A DNA stretch of 64,000 nt from Bacteroides sp. 519 (GCF_010500955.1 NZ_QVMJ01000008.1:36218-100217), one strand, 5' to 3'. Counted from the stretch's first letter, positions 17,577 through 27,035 are shown. A program made the numbers and translations. Notes: a model not told the origin generated them from the letters alone.

Positions 17577-18680
17577 ATGAGAAAAATACTTTATTTGTTC
17601 GCAGTATCGACTTTACTGTTAGCATCGTGTGAAAAAAACGGATATAAGATAACTGGTACTGTGCAGGGATCCTATGATGGCGAAAAGGTCTTTCTATTAG
17701 ATAGGGTAGACAGACAATTTGTTCCTGTTGATAGTGCTGTTATAGCCGATGGTAAATTTACATTCGAAGGGTCGCAAGCCGAACCAGTGAATCGTTATTT
17801 AACTTTTACCGATGGCGAAAACGATCCTATATATCTGGATTTCTTCCTTGAAAGCGGAAATATAGAACTCTTTTTAGCTGAAAGCGAAGAGAAATCAACA
17901 GTTAAAGGCACACCTGTTAATGATGTTTATCAGTCTTTCAAGAACGAAATGTTTGTACTTCAAAAATCACTGATAAGTGTTTATACTGCTATACAAGACA
18001 ATACTATTACAGAAGAAGACAAGAAAGCTAAAATAACAGAGGCTGAGGGTGTTAGAACGAAAATGTCGGATGTTGTAAAAAAACACATTACCGAAAATAT
18101 GAATTCGGCATTAGGAGTACATTTATTGAATGCCAATCAACATAACTTTTCGTACGAAGAAATAGAAGAATATCTGAAACAAGTTCCAGCCAATCTTCAA
18201 AACAACAAATCGGCTGTTGCCCTGAAAGGAAATGTAGAAGCATATAATAGCACTACCGAAGGCAAAACTTTTGTTGACTTTGAAATGCTTACCCCTGAGG
18301 GAACCCCCATAAAATTATCCGACTATGCAGGTAAAAGCAAACTGGTAGTGGTTGACTTCTGGGCTTCATGGTGTGGACCTTGTCGTCGTGAAATGCCACG
18401 GTTGGTAGGTTTATACGAGAAATACAAAGACCAAGGTCTTGAAATTGTAGGAGTTTCGCTCGATAGTGATGGCGAGGCATGGAAAAAAGGAATTGAACAG
18501 TTAAACATCACTTGGCCGCAAATGTCGGATTTAAAAGGATGGAACTCGCAAGGTGGTAAACTGTATGCCATCCGTAGTATTCCTCATGTGCTTCTTTTGG
18601 ATAAAAATGGCACAATCGTTTCTCGCGGCTTGTATGCTGAAGAATTGCAGGCTAAGATTGAAGAGATAATGAATAATTAA
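17577..18680 (+). CDS. TlpA/ResA-like thioredoxin lipoprotein with DUF4369 domain
   Basis: A 367-aa periplasmic thiol-disulfide protein. It starts MRKILYLFAVSTLLLASCEK, a lipoprotein signal with lipobox LLASC. Residues about 25-120 form the DUF4369 beta domain common in Bacteroidota thioredoxin-like proteins, followed by a helical linker. The C-terminal AhpC/TSA-type thioredoxin fold holds WASWCGPCRREMP, the CxxC redox site near residue 264, and a cis-Pro in RSIPHVLLLDK. Such proteins reduce cytochrome c apo-cysteines or other periplasmic disulfides. It is followed after 2 bp by an AAA/PD-(D/E)XK gene. Confidence 0.92.
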   Translation: MRKILYLFAVSTLLLASCEKNGYKITGTVQGSYDGEKVFLLDRVDRQFVPVDSAVIADGKFTFEGSQAEPVNRYLTFTDGENDPIYLDFFLESGNIELFLAESEEKSTVKGTPVNDVYQSFKNEMFVLQKSLISVYTAIQDNTITEEDKKAKITEAEGVRTKMSDVVKKHITENMNSALGVHLLNANQHNFSYEEIEEYLKQVPANLQNNKSAVALKGNVEAYNSTTEGKTFVDFEMLTPEGTPIKLSDYAGKSKLVVVDFWASWCGPCRREMPRLVGLYEKYKDQGLEIVGVSLDSDGEAWKKGIEQLNITWPQMSDLKGWNSQGGKLYAIRSIPHVLLLDKNGTIVSRGLYAEELQAKIEEIMNN

Positions 18681-18682
18681 AA

Positions 18683-20254
18683 ATGAAAATAAAGGAACCA
18701 CGTTATCCCATTGGCATACAAAGTTTTGAAAAACTTCGCGAAGGCGGATACGAGTATGTTGATAAAACACATCATTTGCGGCGGCTCATAGAAATGGGAA
18801 ATCCCTATTTCTTGAGTCGTCCGCGACGTTTTGGTAAAAGCTTGTTCCTTTCAACCATCGAAGCATTTTTTCAGGGAAAGAAAGAATTGTTTGAAGGATT
18901 GGCTATTGCCGAAACGGAGACAGAATGGAATGTACATGCGGTATTGCATCTTGATCTGAATGCAGAGAAGTATGATACATATGAAGACCTGCAAGATACA
19001 CTTGAACGTCAACTTCGTAGATGGGAAGAACTTTACATGACTGGAGGTGAAGGTATTACATACTCCGGACGTTTTATGACAGTTATTGAGCAAGCATATA
19101 AGCAAACCGGTCGTCGGGTTGTTGTCTTGATCGATGAATATGATAAGCCATTGTTGCGTAATCTTCATGATGAAAAACTGTTGGAACGGTTTCGTAGTTT
19201 GCTCACTGCTTTCTATACAGTATTAAAATCTGCCGACCAGTGGTTGCATTTTGTTTTTATTACCGGTGTAACCAAGTTTGCCCAAATGGGGATTTTTAGT
19301 ACCCTCAACCAATTGTTTGATATAAGCTTTGATCCTCGTTTCAGTGATATCTGTGGAATGACCTGTAAAGAAATTGAGGCAAACTTTGCAATTGGACTAA
19401 ACAATTTATCGCATAAGTACAATAAATCTTATGAAACCATCATTGAGATGCTGACAATCAGATATGATGGATACAGATTCCGACAAAATCAGGAGGAGGG
19501 AATATACAACCCATTTAGTATATTGAAAACTCTGTCGGCAGGTGAAATGCAGAACTACTGGTTTGCCAGCGGAACCCCTACCTTTCTGGTAGAAATGTTA
19601 AAGCAGACAGATTACGATTTGCGTGAACTTGAAGGACATAAAGTATTGGCGGCTTCGCTTACTGACGATCGGGCAGATGTAAATAACCCAGTACCAATGA
19701 TGTACCAAAGTGGTTATCTAACAATAAAAGGATACGATGAACGTTTTGATCGGTATGTTTTAGGATTCCCTAATGACGAGGTGAAATATGGATTGCTAAA
19801 TTTCGCTACACCCTTTTATTCGACTGTAACATCAACAGAAGCACCTTTTCATATCGAACGATTTGTTGAAGAGTTAGAAAACGGCCAAACCCAAGATTTC
19901 CTAGAGCGCTTGCGCTGTTTCTTTGCCGATTTTCCTTATGAACTAAACGACCGTACAGAACGCCATTATCAGGTAGTTTTCTATTTGATATTTAAACTTA
20001 TGGGGCAGTTTATTGAAACCGAAGTACGCAGTGCCCGGGGCAGAGCCGATGCAGTGGTAAAAACAAAAGATTGCATTTATGTGTTCGAATTTAAACTAAA
20101 TGGTAGTGCTCAAGCCGCTTTGCAGCAGATAGATGATAAAGGGTATCTGATACCTTATCTGGCTGATGGGCGTAGGTTGATTAAGGTTGGGGTTGACTTT
20201 AATCGTGAGGAAAGGAATATTGGGGAGTATGTGATTGAGGAATGCATAAACTAA
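18683..20254 (+). CDS. AAA-ATPase-like / PD-(D/E)XK nuclease family protein (DUF1703), copy 1
   Basis: A 523-aa protein of a family greatly expanded in Bacteroidales. The N-terminus (PIGIQSFEKLREGGYEYVDKT) leads to a Walker A-like SRPRRFGKSLFLST and Walker B VVVLIDEYDKPLL. The C-terminus holds a PD-(D/E)XK-like core: EVRSARGRADAVVKTKDCIY then VFEFKLNG, where Asp, Glu and Lys line up as nuclease residues. Known families are PF09820 plus PF08011; cellular role is unknown, with mobile or defensive functions suggested. A paralogue sits at 46340-47902. It follows the TlpA gene by only 2 bp. Confidence 0.9.
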   Translation: MKIKEPRYPIGIQSFEKLREGGYEYVDKTHHLRRLIEMGNPYFLSRPRRFGKSLFLSTIEAFFQGKKELFEGLAIAETETEWNVHAVLHLDLNAEKYDTYEDLQDTLERQLRRWEELYMTGGEGITYSGRFMTVIEQAYKQTGRRVVVLIDEYDKPLLRNLHDEKLLERFRSLLTAFYTVLKSADQWLHFVFITGVTKFAQMGIFSTLNQLFDISFDPRFSDICGMTCKEIEANFAIGLNNLSHKYNKSYETIIEMLTIRYDGYRFRQNQEEGIYNPFSILKTLSAGEMQNYWFASGTPTFLVEMLKQTDYDLRELEGHKVLAASLTDDRADVNNPVPMMYQSGYLTIKGYDERFDRYVLGFPNDEVKYGLLNFATPFYSTVTSTEAPFHIERFVEELENGQTQDFLERLRCFFADFPYELNDRTERHYQVVFYLIFKLMGQFIETEVRSARGRADAVVKTKDCIYVFEFKLNGSAQAALQQIDDKGYLIPYLADGRRLIKVGVDFNREERNIGEYVIEECIN

Positions 20255-20268
20255 TTTTGAAAACCGTT

Positions 20269-20769
20269 ATGATTGAAATAGAAGAAAAATATCTCCAACA
20301 GGCCGCACTTGAGGGCATGGACGAATTTATTAAGGTTTTTACCAACAAATACCTTGAAACACTTGGTGGTGAATTGAATGCAGAAAACATGCATCTGCTT
20401 ACAGGTGAGCAACATGTGTTACTTTCTTATCAAACGTTCCGTGACGAGTTGATGGTTGGCGGTTTCTGCCAGTTAATCCAAAACGGTTATGGAGGATATA
20501 TCTTTGATAATCCTTTTGCCAAAGCTATGCGTCTTTGGGGACTGAAAGATCTTTCAAAACTTATCTATAGAGCCAAAGAGATTTTTGATAAAAACCGCGA
20601 AGATCTGGAAAAAGAAAGAACAGAAGAAGAGTTCATGGCTATGTATGAACAATATGAGATCTTTGATGAGTTAGAAGAGGAATTCCTTGAAATGGAAGAA
20701 CTGAATACCACCCTCGTTGCAGAGTATGTTGACGAACATTTAGAGTTGTTTGCTAAAATAGTAAAGTAA
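20269..20769 (+). CDS. DMP19 family protein (DUF4375)
   Basis: A 166-aa protein matching DMP19/DUF4375: LTGEQHVLLSYQTFRDELMVGGFCQLIQNGYGGYIFDNPF followed by AKAMRLWGLKDLSKLIYRA. The family includes a DNA-mimic protein from Neisseria that binds an HTH regulator; the acidic C-terminal part here (EEEFLEMEELNTTLVAEYVDEH) fits an acidic surface, though whether it mimics DNA is unknown. I start at the ATG at 20269 (MIEIEEKYLQQ); an upstream in-frame start at 20242 overlaps the preceding gene by 13 bp. Confidence 0.82.
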   Translation: MIEIEEKYLQQAALEGMDEFIKVFTNKYLETLGGELNAENMHLLTGEQHVLLSYQTFRDELMVGGFCQLIQNGYGGYIFDNPFAKAMRLWGLKDLSKLIYRAKEIFDKNREDLEKERTEEEFMAMYEQYEIFDELEEEFLEMEELNTTLVAEYVDEHLELFAKIVK

Positions 20770-20780
20770 ATCTAACTTGA

Positions 20781-20861
20781 TCATCGAAAAAGTGTAGTAA
20801 ATAGCTTGTTTTATCATCGAAAAAGTGTTGGTTATGCTGCAATGTATCATCGAAAAAATGT
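20781..20861 (+). repeat. Three 33-bp-spaced direct repeats upstream of the AAA/DUF4143 gene
   Basis: TCATCGAAAAAGTGT begins at 20781 and 20814, and TCATCGAAAAAATGT at 20847. Spacing is exactly 33 bp twice, about three helical turns, so a protein would bind the same face each time. The third copy abuts the -7 box. Confidence 0.75.
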
Positions 20862-20868
20862 ATATTTG
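20861..20868 (+). promoter_or_regulatory. -7 box of the AAA/DUF4143 gene
   Basis: TATATTTG matches TAnnTTTG and ends 28 bp before the ATG at 20897. It argues against the in-frame start at 20825, which lies upstream of the promoter. Confidence 0.65.
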
Positions 20869-20896
20869 TGCTTCGGTAATTATAATCAGCAGCTGT

Positions 20897-22195
20897 ATGG
20901 AAAGAAAAATAGTTAAAAAGCTAAGAATATGGAAAGATGAACCTCAGAGAAAACCACTCATCTTGTTAGGTGCACGTCAGGTAGGAAAAACCTGGATTAT
21001 GAAACATTTTGGAGAACTTGAGTTCGAAAATGTGGCTTACATTAACTGTGATGAAGAACCTTTGGCAGAAGAATTATTCGCTTCAGACTACAATATTCCC
21101 AGAATCTTATTGACTTTACAAGCCATAACCAGTACGAAAATTGAAGCTGGAAAAACGCTGATTATCTTCGACGAATTGCAAGAGGTAAAACGTGGTTTGC
21201 ATAGTTTGAAATACTTCCAAGAGAACGCACCCCAATATCATGTGATAGCAGCCGGTTCTTTATTAGGTATCACTATTGGGCGTGGCGAATCTTTTCCTGT
21301 AGGCAAGGTGAATCTTCTTCACATGTATCCGCTTGATTTCGAAGAATTTTTGATGGCCATGGGTGAAACGTCTTTGAGCAATCTGTTTCATCAGCCAGAT
21401 TGGGAACCCTTGAATATACTCCGAACCAAATATATTGACCTACTGCGTCAGTATTATTATGTAGGTGGTATGCCCGAAGTGGTGGATAGCTATATTAATA
21501 ATTATGATTTGCAGGAGGTAAGGGTTAAACAGAATGAAATACTTGATGCTTATAGACGTGATATCTCAAAACATACCTCTGCCACCGATAGTATGCGCAT
21601 TGGTCAAGTATTACAATCTCTTCCTTCTCAACTGGCTAAAGAAAACAAAAAATTTATCTATAATGTGCTTAAGAAAGGAGCACGAGCCACCGAATATGAA
21701 CTGGCTATTCAGTGGCTCATTGATGCAGGTATCATACATAAGGTATGCCGTGTAAAAGAGTTGCAAATGCCCATTAAGTTTTATGAAGATTTGGGAGCAT
21801 TCAAACTCTTCCTTCTTGATTGTGGTTTGTTGGGTTGTATGGTTGATGCGCCGGCTAGCCAGATGTTAGTAGGTAACAATGTATTCAAAGAGTTCAAAGG
21901 TGCTTTTACCGAGCAGTTTGTTCTTCAGCAATTAGTTACTATGGGTATCTCTACTTATTATTGGAGTAGCGAATCGACTCCTGCCGAAATTGATTTTGTT
22001 ATTCAAATGGACAAACGGGTTATTCCTATCGAAGTAAAAGCAGAAGAGAATGTCAGAGCTAAATCGATGTACGAATATATCAAGAGTCACCCACAATATT
22101 CATTGAAAGGACTACGCATTTCAATGTTGGGTTATCAGGATCAAGATTGGATGGAGAACATTCCTCTATTTGGTATTTCGAAGTTCTTTGCTTAA
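20897..22195 (+). CDS. AAA ATPase with DUF4143 C-terminal domain
   Basis: A 432-aa protein of the AAA_14/DUF4143 family. It has PLILLGARQVGKTWIMKHF (Walker A), TLIIFDELQEV (Walker B) and YHVIAAGSLLGI (sensor). The C-terminal DUF4143 domain includes ERYYYVGGMPEVV-like RQYYYVGGMPEVVDSY and ends with a nuclease-like SSESTPAEIDFVIQMDKRVI followed by PIEVKAEENVRAKS, a PD-(D/E)XK-type D-ExK pattern. Function in cells is not established. Three phased repeats upstream suggest specific regulation. Confidence 0.9.
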   Translation: MERKIVKKLRIWKDEPQRKPLILLGARQVGKTWIMKHFGELEFENVAYINCDEEPLAEELFASDYNIPRILLTLQAITSTKIEAGKTLIIFDELQEVKRGLHSLKYFQENAPQYHVIAAGSLLGITIGRGESFPVGKVNLLHMYPLDFEEFLMAMGETSLSNLFHQPDWEPLNILRTKYIDLLRQYYYVGGMPEVVDSYINNYDLQEVRVKQNEILDAYRRDISKHTSATDSMRIGQVLQSLPSQLAKENKKFIYNVLKKGARATEYELAIQWLIDAGIIHKVCRVKELQMPIKFYEDLGAFKLFLLDCGLLGCMVDAPASQMLVGNNVFKEFKGAFTEQFVLQQLVTMGISTYYWSSESTPAEIDFVIQMDKRVIPIEVKAEENVRAKSMYEYIKSHPQYSLKGLRISMLGYQDQDWMENIPLFGISKFFA

Positions 22196-22341
22196 AAAAA
22201 ATATTTAAAAGTATGCAGTATTTTCCCCCTCCTTGCATTTAGTCTTAAGATAGATTAAAAAAAGGAGATAACGGTGTGCATCCCTTTTGTATTTATTATA
22301 TATTTGCACACCCAAAAAACACATAAAATTTAAATTAAATT

Positions 22342-23076
22342 ATGAAAGCAATGAGATTTTTGATGATGGCGGTGTTGACCGTTTTTATGGGAACAACCTT
22401 AACTTCTTGTTTAGATTCGGATGGAGGAAATTATCCAGATGGGCCTTTTGCTGTTACTATTGCAGAAAGTTATTTAGGTGGGTTATCTGTTAAAGCTGAT
22501 AATGGATATACATTTAATGTTTCTAATCCAGGAGCTATGGAATTAAAATATACTGATGGAACAGCTCTTACTCCTACAAGAGCTATAATATATGTTTATC
22601 TAGCAGAGGGTGAAGAATGGACGAAAGATAAAACTACATATAATGTATCATTTGCTCAAGATTATGGATATATGTATTTTTCCCAAGCTGTAAATGGTAT
22701 GACTTATGAACCTCTTGAAACGGAAACGCCTGTCTATACAGAATATTTTTATTTTGGAAATGGTTATTTTGATGTTGCTTTGTCAACATTCCATTTAAAA
22801 GATTTTTCACTGTCAGATTTTAAATTATGTGTCACTGGAGTAGAAGGTGAAACAATTAAAATGAAATTAATGAATTCAGAAGAATTGAAAAGTACTGATA
22901 GTGGTGTTACTGGGGGGAATTTTTATATTTCTTACATTGCTCCAGGACAAGAAATTAAGAACTATTATCCTGAATTGAAAACATTTGGAACTACTAATGA
23001 TTCTGTATATGTTCAATTGGAAAACAAATCTTATGCTGGTATAGAATCCGAAAAAATAAAAATTAAATTAAGATAA
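22342..23076 (+). CDS. NigD-like lipoprotein
   Basis: A 244-aa lipoprotein of the NigD-like family, named after a Bacteroides bacteriocin-associated protein and common in Bacteroidales. The signal MRFLMMAVLTVFMGTTLTSCLDSD has lipobox LTSC. The mature part has two beta domains, with GNYPDGPFAVTIAESY near the start and NKSYAGIESEKIKIKLR at the end. Precise role unknown. A TATATTTG -7 box lies at 22299-22306. Followed after 7 bp by the Yip1-like gene. Confidence 0.85.
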   Translation: MKAMRFLMMAVLTVFMGTTLTSCLDSDGGNYPDGPFAVTIAESYLGGLSVKADNGYTFNVSNPGAMELKYTDGTALTPTRAIIYVYLAEGEEWTKDKTTYNVSFAQDYGYMYFSQAVNGMTYEPLETETPVYTEYFYFGNGYFDVALSTFHLKDFSLSDFKLCVTGVEGETIKMKLMNSEELKSTDSGVTGGNFYISYIAPGQEIKNYYPELKTFGTTNDSVYVQLENKSYAGIESEKIKIKLR

Positions 23077-23083
23077 TACATCC

Positions 23084-23659
23084 TTGAACTACCAAGAAAT
23101 ATTTAAACGCGCAATACAATTAATTTCCTCCCCTGCTAAGGCTTGGGAGGAAATTTATTTAAATGAGGATAAACAAAAAGTACTTTCAGCTTTTGTTTAT
23201 CCTATGATTGGTTTATGTGCCTTAGCTGTTTTTGCTGGAGTTTTATTCAGGCAGGGCTGGGGTAGTCCGGAAAGTTTTCAGGAAGCTATGACTCGTTGTT
23301 GTGTTGTAGCTGTTTCTTTATTTGGAGGCTATTTCTTAGCATCTTATGTAATAAATGAAATCGGTGTTAGGTACTTTAGGCAAGAAAATGACCTATCTTT
23401 AATTTATCAATTTGCCGGATATTCGCTTGTTGTTTCTTTTTTAACTAACTTTGTAACCGGATTATTTCCCGAAATTGGCTTTTGGGGACTAATATTCCAG
23501 TTTTATATTGTTTATATTGTTTGGGTAGGAGCAGGTATTCTGTTGCAAATTAAAGAAGAATCCAGAATGGGATTTACGCTTGTTGCTTCTTTACTATTGA
23601 TAACTTGCCCGTTGTTTATTCAATTTGTATTTGATAAATTATTGTTTTTTCTTAATTGA
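23084..23659 (+). CDS. Yip1 family integral membrane protein
   Basis: A 191-aa membrane protein with about five helices (for example LSAFVYPMIGLCALAVFAGV and FIVYIVWVGAGILLQI). The N-terminus NYQEIFKRAIQLISSPAKAW is the amphipathic lead typical of bacterial Yip1-domain proteins. The start is TTG at 23084; no ATG lies in a sensible place before the conserved N-terminus. Function in bacteria is unknown. Sits between NigD-like and smpB genes. Confidence 0.85.
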   Translation: MNYQEIFKRAIQLISSPAKAWEEIYLNEDKQKVLSAFVYPMIGLCALAVFAGVLFRQGWGSPESFQEAMTRCCVVAVSLFGGYFLASYVINEIGVRYFRQENDLSLIYQFAGYSLVVSFLTNFVTGLFPEIGFWGLIFQFYIVYIVWVGAGILLQIKEESRMGFTLVASLLLITCPLFIQFVFDKLLFFLN

Positions 23660-23684
23660 TGAGTTTATTGGTTGCAATACTCTT

Positions 23685-23711
23685 GTAACTCGTAACTCGT
23701 AACTCGTAACT
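23685..23711 (+). repeat. Heptamer tandem repeat in the smpB leader
   Basis: The 7-bp unit GTAACTC is repeated almost four times and ends 3 bp before the smpB ATG region, placing it in the 5' untranslated leader where copy-number changes could alter translation. Confidence 0.7.
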
Positions 23712-23714
23712 AAA

Positions 23715-24170
23715 ATGAAACAGCCTGCTGTTAATATAAAAAATAAACGTGCCTCGTTCGATTATGAGTTTATCGAAACTTTTACTGCGGGTATTGTACT
23801 AACCGGAACAGAGATAAAATCCATTCGTTTAGGTAAAGCCAGTTTGGTAGATACGTATTGTTTCTTTTCGCGTGGAGAGCTATGGGTAAAGAACATGCAT
23901 ATTACTGAATACTTTTATGGCTCATACAATAATCATTCCGTACGTAGAGATCGTAAATTGCTTTTAAACAAAAAGGAGATAAAGAAATTGGAACGTGGTA
24001 CCAAAGAAACCGGATTTACTATCGTTCCAGTCCGCATGTTTATTAACGAAAAAGGCTTGGCTAAAGTAGTTATTGCATTAGCAAAAGGGAAGAAACAATA
24101 TGATAAACGCGAATCATTGAAAGAGAAAGATGATCGGCGTGATATGGATAGAATAAGAAAGAATTATTGA
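23715..24170 (+). CDS. smpB: SsrA-binding protein SmpB
   Basis: It binds tmRNA and brings it to stalled ribosomes. The 151-aa protein has the OB-fold signatures: [40 protein letters not shown], the [19 protein letters not shown] segment, and [19 protein letters not shown] followed by a basic C-terminal tail ending RIRKNY that enters the mRNA channel. Length is typical. Confidence 0.97.
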   Translation: MKQPAVNIKNKRASFDYEFIETFTAGIVLTGTEIKSIRLGKASLVDTYCFFSRGELWVKNMHITEYFYGSYNNHSVRRDRKLLLNKKEIKKLERGTKETGFTIVPVRMFINEKGLAKVVIALAKGKKQYDKRESLKEKDDRRDMDRIRKNY

Positions 24171-24176
24171 TTTTAT

Positions 24177-24264
24177 TTTGAAACGCAGATTAACGCGGAT
24201 TAACGCAGATTTATAATTAGAAAATATTCAATCTGCGTTAATCCGCGTTAATCTGCGTTTCAAA
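24177..24264. repeat. Long perfect hairpin of AACGCRGATT units
   Basis: Arms 24177-24211 and 24230-24264 are perfect 35-bp inverted repeats around an 18-nt AT-rich loop. Each arm reads as three units GCAGATTAAC / GCGGATTAAC / GCAGATTT. It starts 7 bp after smpB and ends 19 bp before metH, so it separates two co-directional genes and may terminate the first. Confidence 0.9.
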
Positions 24265-24282
24265 TATCCTATTTATAAAGAA

Positions 24283-27024
24283 ATGAAAAAAAGCATTCAA
24301 GAACTAATCAAACAAAGGATACTCATACTCGATGGTGCCATGGGTACCATGATTCAACAATACAACCTGAAAGAAGAAGATTTCCGTGGCAAACGTTTCC
24401 AAAGTATCCCCGGACAAATGAAAGGCAATAATGATTTGTTGAATATTACCCGCCCGGATGTAATAAAAGACATTCATCGAAAGTATCTGGAAGCCGGAGC
24501 CGATATCATTGAAACCAATACCTTTAATGCCACTTCCATTTCCCTATCCGACTATCATGTAGAAGACTTGGTAAAGGAAATAAATCTGGAAGCAACAAAG
24601 ATAGCTCGTTCCATAGCCAACGAATATACTTTACTCACCCCAAATAAACCACGCTTTGTGGTAGGCTCGGTAGGGCCAACCAATAAAACTACATCCATGT
24701 CGCCCGATGTGAATAATCCGGCTTATCGTTCGGTAACCTATGATGATGTTGCATCCGCATACCTGGAACAAATAGAAGCACTGTTGGAGGGCGGGGTAGA
24801 TGCTATTCTTATTGAAACAATCTTTGATACCCTCAATGCCAAAGCAGCTATATATGCTGCCGAAGAAGCAATGAACAAAACGGGTAGAAATGTTCCCTTA
24901 ATGCTTTCTATAACAGTATCCGATACTGGCGGGCGGACTCTATCCGGACAAACACTGGATGCTTTTCTAGCATCCGTTCAACATGCCGATATTTTTTCAA
25001 TAGGGTTGAACTGTTCCTTTGGTGCCAGTCAGCTGAAACCGTTTTTAAAACAACTGGCAAGTCGGGCTCCTTATTATATAAGTGCCTATCCCAATGCCGG
25101 ACTACCGAATAGTTTGGGTGGGTACGATCAGACACCGCAGGAAATGGCTGTTCAGGTAAAAGAATACATCGACGAGGGTCTGATAAACATTATCGGTGGT
25201 TGTTGTGGAACAACAGATGCTTATATAGCCGAATATTCTGCCATCATTGCAGGTGCACAACCTCATAGCCCGGCAGCTAAACCAGGTGTGCTGTGGCTCT
25301 CCGGTCTGGAATTGTTAGAAGTAAAACCAGAAATGAATTTTGTTAATATCGGTGAGCGATGCAATGTAGCCGGTTCGCGAAAGTTCCTTCGGCTTATACA
25401 AGAAAAAAAATACGATGAAGCTTTATCTATCGCCCGTAAACAAGTAGAAGACGGAGCATTGATCATTGATGTTAATATGGACGACGGGTTGCTTGATGCA
25501 CAGGAAGAAATGACCACATTCCTTAACCTGATAGCATCGGAACCGGAAATAGCCCGTGTGCCCATTATGATCGACTCATCAAAATGGGAAGTTATTGTAG
25601 CCGGATTAAAATGTATTCAAGGCAAATCTATTGTCAATTCCATATCTCTGAAAGAAGGAGAAGAAAAGTTTCTTCAATATGCTCGCGCTGTTAAGCAATA
25701 TGGTGCAGCAGTTGTTGTGATGGCCTTTGACGAGAAAGGACAAGCCGATACATTCGAACGGAAAGTAGAAGTGTGCGAACGTGCTTACCATTTGTTAGTT
25801 GATAAAGTTGGTTTCAATCCTTGCGATATTATATTCGACCCCAATGTTCTGGCCATAGCTACCGGAATGGAAGAACATAATAACTATGCTGTAGATTTTA
25901 TAAATGCTGTTGGCTGGATAAAGAAAAATCTTCCGGGGGCATCTATCAGTGGCGGAATCAGTAACCTTTCTTTCTCTTTCCGGGGGAATAATTATATTCG
26001 TGAGGCTATGCATGCAGTATTCCTTTACCATGCCATCCGTGAAGGGTTGGATATGGGAATTGTAAATCCTGCAACCTCTGTTCTCTACACCGACATTCCC
26101 AGTGATATACTCGAAAAGCTTGAAGATGTAGTACTCAACCGCCGACCAGATGCTGCCGAGCGTTTGATTGAACTAGCCGAAGGATTGAAAAATACTTCGA
26201 CAGATAAAACACAGGAAAAAAGGCAGGATACATGGCGTACCGGAACATTGCAGGAACGCTTGCAATATGCGTTAGTGAAAGGTGTTAGTGATTACCTGGA
26301 CGATGACCTCAAAGAAGCCCTTACCATATACAATAAGGCAGTAGATATAATCGAAGGTCCGCTTATGGCCGGTATGAACTATGTAGGTGAACTGTTTGGC
26401 GCAGGTAAAATGTTTCTTCCTCAGGTAGTAAAAACTGCCCGTACAATGAAAAAGGCTGTGTCCTTTCTTCAACCGATTATAGAAGCCGAAAAGCACGATG
26501 GTATATCCTCGGCCGGAAAAGTTCTGCTGGCAACCGTAAAGGGCGATGTACATGATATAGGAAAGAATATTGTTTCGGTTGTAATGGCCTGTAATGGTTA
26601 TGAGATTATAGACCTCGGTGTGATGGTACCAGCCGAAACAATTGTTCAGCAAGCTATTGAAAACAAGGTGGATATCATAGGACTGAGCGGACTAATCACC
26701 CCGTCTTTAGAAGAGATGGTAAATGTAGCCATAGAACTAGAAAAGGCAGGACTAAATATACCACTCCTGATTGGTGGAGCAACAACTTCACAGCTTCATA
26801 CAGCCTTGAAAATAGCACCGGTTTATGGTGGTCCGGTTATACATCTGAAAGATGCTTCGCAAAATGCCGGGGTTGCTGGTAAGTTATTAAACCCTGAATT
26901 ACAAAAAGATTTTGTACGTGAATTGGATAATACGTATAAAACATTGCGTGAGAACAGAAACGAAATAAAGCAGGAAGTTGTATCATTGGAGGAGGCTCAG
27001 AAGAATAAATTGAATCTCTTTTAA
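24283..27024 (+). CDS. metH: Cobalamin-dependent methionine synthase lacking the C-terminal reactivation domain
   Basis: It transfers a methyl group from methyltetrahydrofolate to homocysteine through cobalamin. Domains in order: homocysteine-binding barrel (about 1-320, with GLNCSFGASQLKP and zinc-binding IIGGCCGTTDAY), pterin-binding domain (about 345-610, FVNIGERCNVAGSRKF), cobalamin cap (about 650-740) and B12-binding domain with GDVHDIGKNIV near residue 754, whose His is the lower axial ligand. At 913 aa it ends after this domain, so the AdoMet-binding reactivation domain of E. coli MetH (about 1220 aa) is absent. A separate activation partner would be needed. Confidence 0.95.
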   Translation: MKKSIQELIKQRILILDGAMGTMIQQYNLKEEDFRGKRFQSIPGQMKGNNDLLNITRPDVIKDIHRKYLEAGADIIETNTFNATSISLSDYHVEDLVKEINLEATKIARSIANEYTLLTPNKPRFVVGSVGPTNKTTSMSPDVNNPAYRSVTYDDVASAYLEQIEALLEGGVDAILIETIFDTLNAKAAIYAAEEAMNKTGRNVPLMLSITVSDTGGRTLSGQTLDAFLASVQHADIFSIGLNCSFGASQLKPFLKQLASRAPYYISAYPNAGLPNSLGGYDQTPQEMAVQVKEYIDEGLINIIGGCCGTTDAYIAEYSAIIAGAQPHSPAAKPGVLWLSGLELLEVKPEMNFVNIGERCNVAGSRKFLRLIQEKKYDEALSIARKQVEDGALIIDVNMDDGLLDAQEEMTTFLNLIASEPEIARVPIMIDSSKWEVIVAGLKCIQGKSIVNSISLKEGEEKFLQYARAVKQYGAAVVVMAFDEKGQADTFERKVEVCERAYHLLVDKVGFNPCDIIFDPNVLAIATGMEEHNNYAVDFINAVGWIKKNLPGASISGGISNLSFSFRGNNYIREAMHAVFLYHAIREGLDMGIVNPATSVLYTDIPSDILEKLEDVVLNRRPDAAERLIELAEGLKNTSTDKTQEKRQDTWRTGTLQERLQYALVKGVSDYLDDDLKEALTIYNKAVDIIEGPLMAGMNYVGELFGAGKMFLPQVVKTARTMKKAVSFLQPIIEAEKHDGISSAGKVLLATVKGDVHDIGKNIVSVVMACNGYEIIDLGVMVPAETIVQQAIENKVDIIGLSGLITPSLEEMVNVAIELEKAGLNIPLLIGGATTSQLHTALKIAPVYGGPVIHLKDASQNAGVAGKLLNPELQKDFVRELDNTYKTLRENRNEIKQEVVSLEEAQKNKLNLF

Positions 27025-27035
27025 TATATTTTTTA

